DNA of 64,000 nt, taken from positions 124,001-188,000 of the forward strand of contig JABZIZ010000004.1 in the NCBI GenBank assembly GCA_015258065.1, given 5' to 3'. The stretch's first letter is position 1. Each line of letters begins with the position of its first letter. The notes beneath the pieces were generated by a model. That model did no database searches and was not told where the DNA came from. It was given only the letters and a program-made list of their open reading frames with translations. The stretch comes from Lachnospiraceae bacterium. GTDB lineage: Bacteria > Bacillota > Clostridia > Lachnospirales > Lachnospiraceae. Positions 35,118 through 43,533 of this stretch are shown piece after piece. The position numbers and the translations under genes were made by a program.

Positions 35118-37661
35118 TCAGGCGATTTCTGTTTTTTTACCGGGAAAAGAGGCCAGAATCTCAATACTGCCTCCAAGGCTTAGGAGGAGAATCACGAGGA
35201 TGCGATAAGTATCTGCGTCTGCGGTTTTCGGCATATCGGTCTGTTTTCCGGAGACAGTGCCGCCTGTTCGTCCGCCTGATGTGCCACCGCCCTGCGTGAT
35301 ATTGCCGCCGGAAGGAAGGAGATTGGTCTGACGACTGAAAAAGCTGCTTGCATTATCATTAGGAGCCGGGTTAATGCGCTGTGCCGTAAAGATACTGGAG
35401 CCGGCGGATGAAGAAGTAGAAGCGCCGGACGAAGCGGATGAGGCCGAAGAAGCACCGGAGGAAGCGGACGAGGCCGAAGAGGAGGAAGCTCCGGATGAAC
35501 TGCGTGAAGACTGGGCGGAAGAAGAGGCGGATCCGGAGGCAGACGATGCGGAGGAAGCGCTGTTAGAAGCGGAGGAACTTGCACTCGCAGACGAAGCGGA
35601 AGAAGAGGAAGCGCCGGAGGAAGCGGACGAGGCCGAAGAAGAACCGCCCGCCGGCATCCGATTTCTGCCGTCGGTAGAAGAGATGATCACGCCAAATTCC
35701 GAAAAGTGAGGAGGAGTGAAAACGACATAATTTTTTCCCTCCTTGGCTTGGATTCGTGTGCCCGGAATTTCTTCTAACGTTTTTCCATCCTTTTCGCTGA
35801 TCGAGAGAACCTTCACGGTTTCTTTGCCTTCTTGTGGCAAATCACTAAGAGGCAGCCAGATTTCGAAATTCTTCCACCTGGTCAGGTCGTGCGTCTCACC
35901 GGTACCGAACCCTCCTTCGTTTTGCAGCGAGATATTGTAGGTGTCCTGCAGACGAAAATTCCGGTAGTGAGAAGACTGCTCCATTTGAGCTGCAATCATG
36001 GAATCTGCTTCCGCCATGTCCCGGACGTTCAGGCAGGTGTTGTTCTTCAAGTTTTCAGAGGGGTTGGATGCCAGCACTTGCAAGGAGCGTTCTCCCTGTC
36101 CGTTTACGGAAAATCTGCCCGCAGGAACCGATGTAGAGTCGCCTGCCAGAAGATACTTGCTGCCATTGTCGACGATGAAATGAAGGCGTGCAGTACCGTT
36201 TTGCCCCGCCTCCAGAGAATGGGAGTCGATTTGTAAGGATTTAACTGTATCATTTTCTTCCTGAAACAGATGAAGCCTGGAAGGATCGGCGCTCATCGTT
36301 CTGGGCAAGGAAAGAGAAATTTCGAAATTGGAAAAGCCTTCCACCTGCTTCCCGTTTGCCTCCTTGCTGTCGGTTAAGGAAATGGTAAAACAACTTTTTT
36401 CAGAAGCTTGGCTCCAGGCTTCCGGAAGCAAAGAAGAGCTGTTTGGAAGGGGAGCGGAGGCAAGATGGAGGTAGAGATTCTGTGGCAGCTTCTTGTCTAC
36501 GGGCAGAGGAGAGGCAGAGGTGAGGAAGCGCTCGTTGTCTGCAAGATCCGCTCTCTTGTCGTCTATGAAAATTTGCGGGTTTCCGCCTTCTCTGACGGCA
36601 CTTGGGTAGCAGGGATATCCCCGGAAAAGGGGGGAGCTGAAATTGGTGGAAGCGGTGTCCGTGGCGGGTCCCTTGTTTGCACCGGCCCCTTCATTCGTAC
36701 CGGAACCCGTATGGATAGCGGACTGCCTGCCTGCAGTGGGCTCCTCATAATAAAGCGTGGTTTGTTCCTGCGGGAAGGGAGACTCACCCCAGGCTTCCGG
36801 AAGAGGAGCCTTTCCTTGGAAGAGGACGCTCCTAACGGGAGTATGATCAAACGCGTGATGACCGATGGAACGGACCTGATTCGGAATAGTCAGATCGGCA
36901 TCCAGTTCCTTGCAGTCATAGAAAGCGTAATTCCCGATGGTATTTACCTTGTTCAGCAGAATCTTCCGGATGCCGGTGCCTGCAAAGGTGAGGGCACCGA
37001 TTTCTGTGATCCCGGAAGGAATCTGTATCTCGCCGCCGATGAATTTGCAACCGTAAAAAGCACCGGGAGAGAGGGTTTTTAGATGATCCGGAAGAATGAG
37101 ATGCCCTTCCAGAGCCGTACAGTCACGAAAGGCGAATCTGCCGATTTCCGTCAGAGATGCGGGAAAGGCAATTTCGCTTAAAGAAGAGCAGGAGTCGAAG
37201 CAGGAAGCCTGCAGAGAGGTCAGCGTTTCGGGAAGTCTGACTCTTTTGAGAGCACGCATTTGGTAGAAGGCGCGTTCGCCGACAGTCGTGATTCCTGCGG
37301 TTTCACCGTCGTTTTCAAAAATAACAGAAGTGATATTTTCGGCTTCCGTCTTCCAGGGAGCCTCTTCACCGTATGCAGCGGAATCATAATCATACATCTT
37401 TCCGCTGCCGGAGATTTTGAGCGTTTTCTCCGTACCGCCTCCCTCTAACTTCCAGGTGAGATTCGCACCGCACCGATTCACGTCGCCCGCCGCCTTGACA
37501 TATTTGGGATACAGAGCAATGCAAAGCGCCAGAATCAGCATGGAAACACCAATCAGGCGTCTTCGAAAGCGCCTCTTTTGCGCAAGTTTGCACCTGCGGA
37601 GAAGCTTCCTTTCCTCATCGACACGTTGGTGTTCCCTCTGATAACCCTTTCTTTCGCCCAT
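35118..37661 (-). CDS. Cell-surface protein with BspA-type leucine-rich repeats and a sortase-like signal
   Basis: An 847-residue surface protein. A basic N terminus and a membrane segment (RRLIGVSMLILALCIALYP) act as the signal. Residues of roughly 60-270 hold five or six LRR_5 (BspA-like) repeats, such as TEIGRFAFRDCTALEG and NTIGNYAFYDCKELD. The middle is a beta-rich region without a recognised family, and then comes a Ser/Ala tract of about 85 residues. The C terminus has MPKTAD, a variant of the LPXTG sorting motif, then a hydrophobic stretch and the tail PGKKTEIA. Sortase anchoring is therefore likely, though MPKTA is not the standard motif. I chose the ATG at 37661 because AAGGGAGAG precedes it; a GTG at 37718 has no ribosome site. 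LRR_5 proteins often act in adhesion. Confidence 0.82.
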   Translation of the reverse strand: MGERKGYQREHQRVDEERKLLRRCKLAQKRRFRRRLIGVSMLILALCIALYPKYVKAAGDVNRCGANLTWKLEGGGTEKTLKISGSGKMYDYDSAAYGEEAPWKTEAENITSVIFENDGETAGITTVGERAFYQMRALKRVRLPETLTSLQASCFDSCSSLSEIAFPASLTEIGRFAFRDCTALEGHLILPDHLKTLSPGAFYGCKFIGGEIQIPSGITEIGALTFAGTGIRKILLNKVNTIGNYAFYDCKELDADLTIPNQVRSIGHHAFDHTPVRSVLFQGKAPLPEAWGESPFPQEQTTLYYEEPTAGRQSAIHTGSGTNEGAGANKGPATDTASTNFSSPLFRGYPCYPSAVREGGNPQIFIDDKRADLADNERFLTSASPLPVDKKLPQNLYLHLASAPLPNSSSLLPEAWSQASEKSCFTISLTDSKEANGKQVEGFSNFEISLSLPRTMSADPSRLHLFQEENDTVKSLQIDSHSLEAGQNGTARLHFIVDNGSKYLLAGDSTSVPAGRFSVNGQGERSLQVLASNPSENLKNNTCLNVRDMAEADSMIAAQMEQSSHYRNFRLQDTYNISLQNEGGFGTGETHDLTRWKNFEIWLPLSDLPQEGKETVKVLSISEKDGKTLEEIPGTRIQAKEGKNYVVFTPPHFSEFGVIISSTDGRNRMPAGGSSSASSASSGASSSSASSASASSSASNSASSASSASGSASSSAQSSRSSSGASSSSASSASSGASSASSASSGASTSSSAGSSIFTAQRINPAPNDNASSFFSRQTNLLPSGGNITQGGGTSGGRTGGTVSGKQTDMPKTADADTYRILVILLLSLGGSIEILASFPGKKTEIA
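35400..35660. repeat. Low-complexity coding repeat for the Ser/Ala tract
   Basis: Read on the plus strand this stretch is built from imperfect units such as GAAGCGGACGAGGCCGAAGA and GAAGAAGCACCGGAGG. On the minus strand they encode runs of SSASSASSG. Such arrays change length readily by slippage, so the spacer between the surface domain and the wall anchor probably varies between strains. Confidence 0.8.
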
Positions 37662-38096
37662 GGTCCTTACACTCTCCCTTTGAATGCAGACAAATGATGT
37701 CTTTGGTTGATGGTACACTTGGAATATGGTTGTCCCTCAGGCATGTCGGACATTGTTGTAGAATGGGAACCTATTCTGGATTGGTAAATAGGATAAAGAT
37801 AATTATTATTTTATCATATTACAGAGATAAAATATAGAAAATTCCGTTTTATTTATACGATTCCAAGGGCAGGAAAGTGGCTTGAAAGATGGATTTTTAT
37901 GATCGCTGCTCAAAAAATTCGCCGTGGAGAGATCTGGCTCCACGGCGAAAAATCGTTATTCATTACGAGTAGAAAATTTCCGAGTAGAAAATTCCGAGTT
38001 CTGCTCCATGACCCATGACCGTGCAGAAGCACGAACTGGAAACTTCATTGTGCCCTAACGGAATGCTTGAGGTGCCGATGCTGGAAGCCACATCGT
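37662..38096 (-). other. Intergenic region between PBP1A and the LRR surface-protein gene
   Basis: The 435 bp hold no convincing gene. The distal part carries the terminator of the PBP gene at 37911-37949 and a small duplication of CGAGTAGAAAATT (37966 and 37981). The part nearer the LRR gene is very AT-rich around 37800-37860 and includes a possible minus-strand -10 box TATGAT (37813-37818) with a weak TTTTCT 17 bp upstream. A short inverted repeat, CCTATT/AATAGG (37770-37775 and 37787-37792), lies in the presumed leader. Confidence 0.5.
37911..37949 (-). terminator. Rho-independent terminator downstream of the PBP gene
   Basis: TTCGCCGTGGAG and CTCCACGGCGAA form a 12-bp perfect stem around an 8-nt loop. 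On the minus strand a run of TTTTTTG follows. It stands about 150 bp after the PBP stop codon. Confidence 0.88.
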
Positions 38097-41042
38097 TTAC
38101 TGGCCGGGCACCTGTGCAGCGCCGGCGGCCGGATCGGCACCCTGTGTCGGGGCGGTCTGTGCATTCGGATCGGCTGCGGCAGCTCCGGCAGCGGCTGCGG
38201 GTGTCGCAGTCGTATCGGCAGTATTCGGGTTCGTGACCTGCGCATTCGGATCGGCCACGTCACCTGCGCCCGGTTCGCTGGTAGCGGCAGCAGGGGCGGA
38301 AATCATGGAGAAGGAGGCAAGTGTACCATTATAATAGGCCTGCAAGGCCGCTTGTGCGTTCTGGGCAGCCAGAGCAACGGTCGCATCATTTTGCGGATAG
38401 CCGTTTCGTAACAGTACCTGCAAAAATTCCTGTGCAAGCTTGCTTTCCACGTTGGGTTGTGACCAGAAAGCCAGATCATGCTCACAGCGTTTGCGTACGA
38501 CGCGCTGTCTGCCCTCTGCGTCCGTTTCATATTCGGAGTTGGCGCTCTTTCTGCCGGAGCCCTGTGCCAGAGACGGGGCTTCTACGGGATCCAGTGTAAA
38601 GACACCCTGTACATGGAAGGGGCAGTAGTCATTGGCAACGGCGCCGGAATAAGCGCAGATGGAGCCGGAATAATGAACGTCGCAGGGATCGGTCGGCACC
38701 GTATCCTTTGCAAAGATTTCTTTTTTCAAAGTAGCATCGCAAAGCCCCGCAATCGGGAGCTTTCCGGATTTGGAGCAGACCGTCATCTCCACGATTCCAT
38801 CCGGTTTTTCAAAATTCGAGGAAGGGAGGTCTTCATGAATCTTGGACATGATTCCCTTCCAGAGAACCTTGGCAAGGGAGGTCTGTCCCTTCCCGAGTTT
38901 GGTATTGTCGTCATACCCCACCCAGGTGGTGGCGGTGTAATAGTTGGAATAGCCGGCAAACCAGACGTCGTTGTTTTTGGAAGTGGTTCCCGTTTTACCG
39001 GCAATCTGCGTTTTACCGAAATTGACCGACTTACCGGTTCCCTTGGTCACCACGTCTTCCATGGCGCTGGTTAACAGATAAGCTGTGGTGGGCTTTAGGA
39101 TCTGTGTGCCCTTCGGATCGGTGTTATCAAGCAGCACATTTCCGTCGTGATCCACGATCTTGGTGTATAACTTTGGCTTGATATAGACACCGCCATCGGC
39201 AATCGAGGCGAAGGCAGCATTCAATTCGATGTTCTTGACTCCCTTCGTCAGACCGCCCAGGGCCATCGTCTGCTGGATGTCGGAGTAAACTCTGCCGCCG
39301 ATTTCTTCATGATCGACCAAAGTGGTGAAGCCGAATTTTTTCAAATAATCAAAACCGAGCTGAGGGGTAATCCAGGTGAGTGTCTTCACTGCGATGACGT
39401 TCATCGACTGTTCAATTGCAGTCCGCAGGGAGGTTAGCCCTCGATAGGATTCGCCATACCAGTTACGCACCTGTCTTCCGTTGGTATAGTAGAAAGGAGC
39501 GTCTTTGATCACGGTGGCAAGGGTCAGCCCCGCGGCGTCCAGAGCGGGAGCGTAGGTAGAAACGATCTTGAAGGTGGAACCCGGCTGTCTGACCGTATCG
39601 GTTGCCCGGTTTAAAGTTCTGGAAGCCTCCTTATTCCCGCGCCCGCCGACAACGGCGACTACATACCCGGTATGCTGATCTTCGATGGTCACGGATACCT
39701 GCGGCTGCGGCACCAGATGGATGTTCTCGGCAAGTACTTCCCCGCCGGTTTCCGAAAGCATGGCGGATTTAAATTGATCAATGGCAGCGTTCGCACTGTC
39801 CTGAGAACGGTAGAGAAGGTTTCTGCCTTTCCCCGTTTCTTTTAACCAGCTCTCCATCATTTCACTGGAGTAATTGTGTGTCTTGCCGTCGCTTCCCTTG
39901 ATGCTCAGTTGGTAATTCAGTAAAAAGACGGTGCCTCCGGGATAGTTGTCGGGATTGGCGATGACTTCATCTGCAATGCTCTGGATTTTTGGATCCTGGG
40001 TGGAATAGATTTTTAAGCCACCGGAATAGAGCAGCGCATAGGCCTGTGTCTCATTGTAGCCGATGTCGACTAAGTCACTGACCACCTCATTGGTAAGCGA
40101 GTCGACAAAGTAGGAGTTCACGGAAGTGTCCTGCGTCTTGGCGTCAATCACCTGGATGCGGGAATAGACATCATCGGCAAGGGCGGAATCGTGTTCCTCC
40201 TGTGTGATATACCCCTGCTTCAACATGTCGTTTAATACTTTTTCCCTACGCTTGGCATTCTCCTCCGGATGTGAAATCGGATTGTATTTGCTGGGATTCT
40301 GGGTGATCGCAGCGATGCAGGCGCATTCGGACAGATTCAATTCGCTGACGGATTTTCCGAAATAGCGGAGAGAAGCGGCTTGTACGCCCAGGGTATTCTG
40401 TCCCAGATTGATGGTATTCAGGTAGTTCACCAGAATATCGTCTTTATAATCTTTGATCGAAGGGTCATGCTTCAGCTTTTTTTCCAGCTGAACGGCAAGG
40501 TACTGCTCCTGGATCTTACGCTTGATCTTGGTAAATTTGCTCTCGTTGGTCCAGTTGGAAAAAACATTGTTTTTTAACAGCTGCTGTGTGATAGTGGAGG
40601 CTCCTTCCGAGAGATTGCCGTTTTTCAGCGCAACGCCTGCGGCACGGAAGATGCCCTGAATATCTACCCCGTTATGCTTATAGAAGCGGGAATCCTCAAT
40701 GGCTACGAAGGCGTGCTTCAGATTGGCGGGGATCATATCGGAGGTCACCGGAATCCGGTTGGAGTCGCTGGAAACCAGTTTGGCGGTTTGATTGCCGTCC
40801 ACATCATAGACGAAGGTAGAAAATCCCTTGGGAGTCACACTGATATCTCCGATTTCGGGGGCAGAGGAAATAATGCCGCGGAAAATACCGATCCCGAAGC
40901 TTAACAGTGTGATGCACAGCGCAAGGATGGTGATCAGGATCAAATTGAAAAGGGAAAGATGAACTTTGTTCGCTACACGTTTGGAAGTATTTTGAAGCGC
41001 ACGTCTTTGCTGTTGTACGCCTCTTTTGCCATAATCTGCCAC
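38097..41042 (-). CDS. Class A penicillin-binding protein (transglycosylase/transpeptidase)
   Basis: A bifunctional peptidoglycan synthase of about 981 residues. A single N-terminal membrane anchor (LFNLILITILALCITLLSFG) is followed by the GT51 domain with EDSRFYKHNGVDIQG and GASTITQQLLKN. The transpeptidase domain has the active serine in RQPGSTFKIV, SMNVIAVK and the KTG motif in IAGKTGTTSKNN. After the catalytic part comes a cysteine-containing region and a long Ala/Pro/Thr-rich tail that probably reaches into the wall. I chose the GTG at 41042, seven bases after GAGGTG; upstream starts at 41084 and 41102 would lie on or before the predicted -10 box. The gene stands alone with its own terminator. 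Confidence 0.92.
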   Translation of the reverse strand: MADYGKRGVQQQRRALQNTSKRVANKVHLSLFNLILITILALCITLLSFGIGIFRGIISSAPEIGDISVTPKGFSTFVYDVDGNQTAKLVSSDSNRIPVTSDMIPANLKHAFVAIEDSRFYKHNGVDIQGIFRAAGVALKNGNLSEGASTITQQLLKNNVFSNWTNESKFTKIKRKIQEQYLAVQLEKKLKHDPSIKDYKDDILVNYLNTINLGQNTLGVQAASLRYFGKSVSELNLSECACIAAITQNPSKYNPISHPEENAKRREKVLNDMLKQGYITQEEHDSALADDVYSRIQVIDAKTQDTSVNSYFVDSLTNEVVSDLVDIGYNETQAYALLYSGGLKIYSTQDPKIQSIADEVIANPDNYPGGTVFLLNYQLSIKGSDGKTHNYSSEMMESWLKETGKGRNLLYRSQDSANAAIDQFKSAMLSETGGEVLAENIHLVPQPQVSVTIEDQHTGYVVAVVGGRGNKEASRTLNRATDTVRQPGSTFKIVSTYAPALDAAGLTLATVIKDAPFYYTNGRQVRNWYGESYRGLTSLRTAIEQSMNVIAVKTLTWITPQLGFDYLKKFGFTTLVDHEEIGGRVYSDIQQTMALGGLTKGVKNIELNAAFASIADGGVYIKPKLYTKIVDHDGNVLLDNTDPKGTQILKPTTAYLLTSAMEDVVTKGTGKSVNFGKTQIAGKTGTTSKNNDVWFAGYSNYYTATTWVGYDDNTKLGKGQTSLAKVLWKGIMSKIHEDLPSSNFEKPDGIVEMTVCSKSGKLPIAGLCDATLKKEIFAKDTVPTDPCDVHYSGSICAYSGAVANDYCPFHVQGVFTLDPVEAPSLAQGSGRKSANSEYETDAEGRQRVVRKRCEHDLAFWSQPNVESKLAQEFLQVLLRNGYPQNDATVALAAQNAQAALQAYYNGTLASFSMISAPAAATSEPGAGDVADPNAQVTNPNTADTTATPAAAAGAAAADPNAQTAPTQGADPAAGAAQVPGQ

Positions 41043-41082
41043 TGGAATGCACCTCATATTGTCTCTACTATTAAAACACCTC

Positions 41083-41110
41083 ATTATAACACGAGGATGC
41101 AAATTTGAAA
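41083..41110 (-). promoter_or_regulatory. Promoter of the PBP gene
   Basis: On the minus strand TTTCAA (41105-41110), a 16-bp spacer and a perfect TATAAT (41083-41088) predict transcription from about 41076. This favours translation starts downstream of that point. The -35 hexamer is shared, in reverse, with the divergent yigZ promoter. Confidence 0.55.
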
Positions 41111-41134
41111 AAAAGGGATTCTTTAAGGTAAAAT
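41105..41134 (+). promoter_or_regulatory. Promoter of yigZ
   Basis: TTGAAA (41105-41110), an 18-bp spacer and TAAAAT (41129-41134) lie about 115 bp before the gene. Confidence 0.5.
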
Positions 41135-41249
41135 AGGAAAAATTGCAAGTAACCCTGTATCAAGGGGGCGAATCCTTTTACCAACCGGATCCCGGAAGGA
41201 AAGGAGCGTCAGGGAGAACGGGGAATCAGACGAGACAGGAGAATCCGTC

Positions 41250-41906
41250 ATGGAGCAGGAAAAACGGGAACAAGACGCTTATTCGATCTTAAGTGACCAT
41301 GTAAATGCAGAACTGACCGAAAAAAAATCGGTGTTTCTTACGGATGCTTATCCTGTCCACAGCGAAGAGGAGGCGGCAGAGAAGATTCAGGAAGTCTCCA
41401 GGAAATATTACGATGCGAGGCACCACTGTTTTGCTTATGTGTTGGGGGACCATAAGGAAATTGTACGCCAAAGTGACAATAAGGAGCCTGCAGGTACGGC
41501 AGGCAGACCGATTTTGTCGGTGATACAGGGAGAGAATCTGACCTATGTGCTGATTGTCGTGACCAGGTATTTTGGTGGGATTCTGCTGGGAACGGGAGGC
41601 CTAGTGAGGGCTTATACAGGAAGCGCCAAAGCGGTTCTGCATCTGGCAAAAGAAGAAGGGAAAATCCTCACCCTTCGTCATGCGCAGAAACTGCGCATTC
41701 ACCTGCCTTATGCGCAGGCGGAAAGCCTTCAATACGATCTTGCGCAAAAAAAGATTCGCGTTTTAGAAACGGTCTATGAAGCGGAGGTGACCATCCGTAT
41801 CTGCGTCCCTGCAGAAGAGGCAAAAGGAGTGATCCTAGAGATCACGCAGAAGACGTCCGGTGCGGCGCAGGTGGTACGGGAAGAGGAAGGTTTTTTTGCC
41901 GTCTGA
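41250..41906 (+). CDS. yigZ: YigZ/IMPACT family protein (UPF0029)
   Basis: A 218-residue conserved protein of the YigZ/YvyE family, related to eukaryotic IMPACT. The N-terminal UPF0029 domain shows KYYDARHHCFAYVLGD, EPAGTAGRPILSVI and VTRYFGGILLGTGGLVRAYT, all signature segments. The C-terminal part is the DUF1949 ferredoxin-like domain (RIHLPYAQAESLQYDL). Its molecular role in bacteria is not settled; a link to ribosome or translation control has been proposed for the family. It is transcribed divergently from the PBP gene and precedes a tRNA gene. Confidence 0.93.
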   Translation: MEQEKREQDAYSILSDHVNAELTEKKSVFLTDAYPVHSEEEAAEKIQEVSRKYYDARHHCFAYVLGDHKEIVRQSDNKEPAGTAGRPILSVIQGENLTYVLIVVTRYFGGILLGTGGLVRAYTGSAKAVLHLAKEEGKILTLRHAQKLRIHLPYAQAESLQYDLAQKKIRVLETVYEAEVTIRICVPAEEAKGVILEITQKTSGAAQVVREEEGFFAV

Positions 41907-41991
41907 ATTTCGCTTTGCTTCCATATTCCAATCGAGAATGGATCCACGGATTCTTGATTTTTCCGTTCCTATCAAGATTAAAATTTTTTGC

Positions 41992-42020
41992 TTGCTTTTC
42001 CGGAAGGCTGCCATTATAAT
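41992..42020 (+). promoter_or_regulatory. Promoter of the tRNA gene
   Basis: TTGCTT (41992-41997), a 17-bp spacer and a perfect TATAAT (42015-42020) predict a start near 42027, about 27 nt before the mature tRNA. Confidence 0.75.
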
Positions 42021-42053
42021 AACTATTGCTGTTCCGAACAGAGGGGAACACAT

Positions 42054-42126
42054 CGGGGTGTGGCTCAGGTGGTAGAGCACCACGTTAGGGACGTGGGGGC
42101 CGCAAGTTCGAATCTTGTCACTCCGA
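42054..42126 (+). tRNA. tRNA-Pro (anticodon AGG)
   Basis: The 73-nt sequence folds as a full cloverleaf. The acceptor stem is CGGGGTG with CACTCCG (one G-T pair) and the D stem is GCTC with GAGC. The anticodon stem is CCACG with CGTGG, and the T arm is GCAAG-TTCGAAT-CTTGT. The anticodon loop TTAGGGA gives AGG at positions 34-36, flanked by T33 and G37, which reads proline CCU. C1-G72 and A73 are usual for tRNA-Pro. The 3' CCA is not encoded. A34 is rare in bacterial tRNAs other than tRNA-Arg(ACG). Confidence 0.92.
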
Positions 42127-42131
42127 TTTGA

Positions 42132-42161
42132 GAAAAGAGTCGTCGTGTGGCGACTCTTTTC
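42132..42161 (+). terminator. Terminator of the tRNA gene
   Basis: GAAAAGAGTCG (42132-42142) and CGACTCTTTTC (42151-42161) form an 11-bp stem with an 8-nt loop starting six bases after the tRNA. The T run is part of the stem. Confidence 0.8.
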
Positions 42162-42253
42162 CGTATATATGGTACAAGTGTCAAATGCATCAAAAATCGT
42201 TGCAAACAGTCCTGTATCATAAATATTGCACGCGGTGACAGAGCGAGACGTTG

Positions 42254-42272
42254 GGGTAAGCAACCCTTACCC
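42254..42272 (+). other. Small hairpin in the CobW leader
   Basis: GGGTAAG (42254-42260) pairs with CTTACCC (42266-42272) around a 5-nt loop, followed by TTTATTG. It lies 35 bp before the CobW start and could be an attenuator or a regulator site; no metal-regulator consensus was recognised. Confidence 0.35.
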
Positions 42273-42307
42273 TTTATTGATCATATTTTCAGGAGGTTAA
42301 TGTATTT

Positions 42308-43486
42308 ATGACTAGAATCGATATTGTATCCGGCTTTTTGGGCGCCGGTAAGACGACTCTCATCAAGAAGCTGTTGAAAGAGGCGTTAGCGCATACCAAG
42401 GTGGTCTTGATTGAAAACGAATTTGGTGAGATCGGAATCGACGGCGGTTTTTTGAAGGAATCCGGCATCGAAATCCGTGAAATGAACGCAGGCTGTATCT
42501 GCTGTTCCCTCGTGGGAGATTTCGGTGCATCGCTTGAAGAGGTGATGAACAAGTATGCGCCGGAGAGGATTCTGATCGAGCCATCCGGCGTCGGCAAGCT
42601 TTCCGACGTAATGAATGCGGTACAAAATGTGGCGGACAATAATCCTGAGATGGAACTTTCCTCTGCCGTGACGGTGATTGACTGCACAAAGGCAAAACTC
42701 TATATTAAAAATTTCGGAGAATTTTTTACCAATCAGATTGCAAATGCCGGAACGATTATTTTAACAAGAACGGACAGAGCCGATGAGCAGACGGTGCAGG
42801 AAACGGTCGATCTGGTGAGAGAATACAATAAGAAGGCGACCGTGATTACGACGCCGCTGGAGCAGCTGGATGGAAAGGATATCCTGAACACCTTTGAAGG
42901 CAATAGAGATCTGGCTGCGCAGCTGATGAAGCAGGTATTGGAAGAACATCATCATGAGGAGGAGTGCCACCACCACGAGGAGGGCGAGTGCCACCACCAT
43001 CATGAGGAAGAAAGCTGCCACCATCATCACGGGGACGAAGAAGATCACCGTGAGGAGGGGCATGAACACCACCATCATGGAGAGGCGCCGGCGCTAGTTG
43101 CGGATGAAGAGGGAGTAGTGGTGCACCGTTCCGAGGACGCCCATTTAAGAGACGGTCATCACCATCACCACCACCATGGCGCAGGAGAGCATGATGCGGA
43201 TGAAGTCTTTCAGAGCTGGGGGATGGAAACACCCAAGCGCTATGGGAAAGAGAACATCAAGCAGATGCTGGATCAGCTGAATGCGCAGGATCGGTACGGT
43301 TTTGTTTTGCGTGCAAAGGGGATTCTGCCTTCGGAAGATGGCGGATGGATGGAATTTGATTATGTGCCGGGAGAACAGGAAATCAGACCGACGTCCAGAG
43401 CGGATGTCACGGGCAAGATTGTGGTGATCGGTTCCGGACTGAAGGAAGATGCGCTGGAAGGACTGTTTCGAGAGAATCAGCAATAG
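42308..43486 (+). CDS. CobW-family GTP-dependent metallochaperone with His-rich insert
   Basis: A 392-residue COG0523 (CobW/ZNG1-like) GTPase that is expected to hand a metal ion, often zinc, to client enzymes. The P-loop is SGFLGAGKTTLIKK, the metal motif CxCC is in NAGCICCSLV near residue 64, and the guanine motif is LTRTDRAD. Residues of about 214-295 are an acidic insert packed with histidines and a few cysteines (for example EECHHHEEGECHHHH), a likely metal store or loading site. A CobW C-terminal domain follows (YGFVLRAKGILPS). The start follows CAGGAGGTTAATG. It is 47 bp upstream of a second CobW-like gene, and the pair is likely co-transcribed. Confidence 0.92.
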   Translation: MTRIDIVSGFLGAGKTTLIKKLLKEALAHTKVVLIENEFGEIGIDGGFLKESGIEIREMNAGCICCSLVGDFGASLEEVMNKYAPERILIEPSGVGKLSDVMNAVQNVADNNPEMELSSAVTVIDCTKAKLYIKNFGEFFTNQIANAGTIILTRTDRADEQTVQETVDLVREYNKKATVITTPLEQLDGKDILNTFEGNRDLAAQLMKQVLEEHHHEEECHHHEEGECHHHHEEESCHHHHGDEEDHREEGHEHHHHGEAPALVADEEGVVVHRSEDAHLRDGHHHHHHHGAGEHDADEVFQSWGMETPKRYGKENIKQMLDQLNAQDRYGFVLRAKGILPSEDGGWMEFDYVPGEQEIRPTSRADVTGKIVVIGSGLKEDALEGLFRENQQ

Positions 43487-43533
43487 GGGCGAGAAAGCGG
43501 CAGAGAGGATCTCCTAGTAGAAACGGAGGGAGA

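Noticed and set aside
35374..35709. An acidic Glu/Ala-rich plus-strand frame inside the surface-protein gene.
   Set aside because: It is the complement of the Ser/Ala tract of the minus-strand gene and ends without any conserved sequence.
41043..41102. Longer N termini of the PBP gene starting at 41057, 41084 or 41102.
   Set aside because: None has a ribosome binding site, and those at 41084 and 41102 lie on or before the -10 box of the likely promoter.
42846..43232. A His/Pro-rich minus-strand frame opposite the CobW histidine insert.
   Set aside because: It is produced by the repetitive CAC/CAT codons of the real gene.
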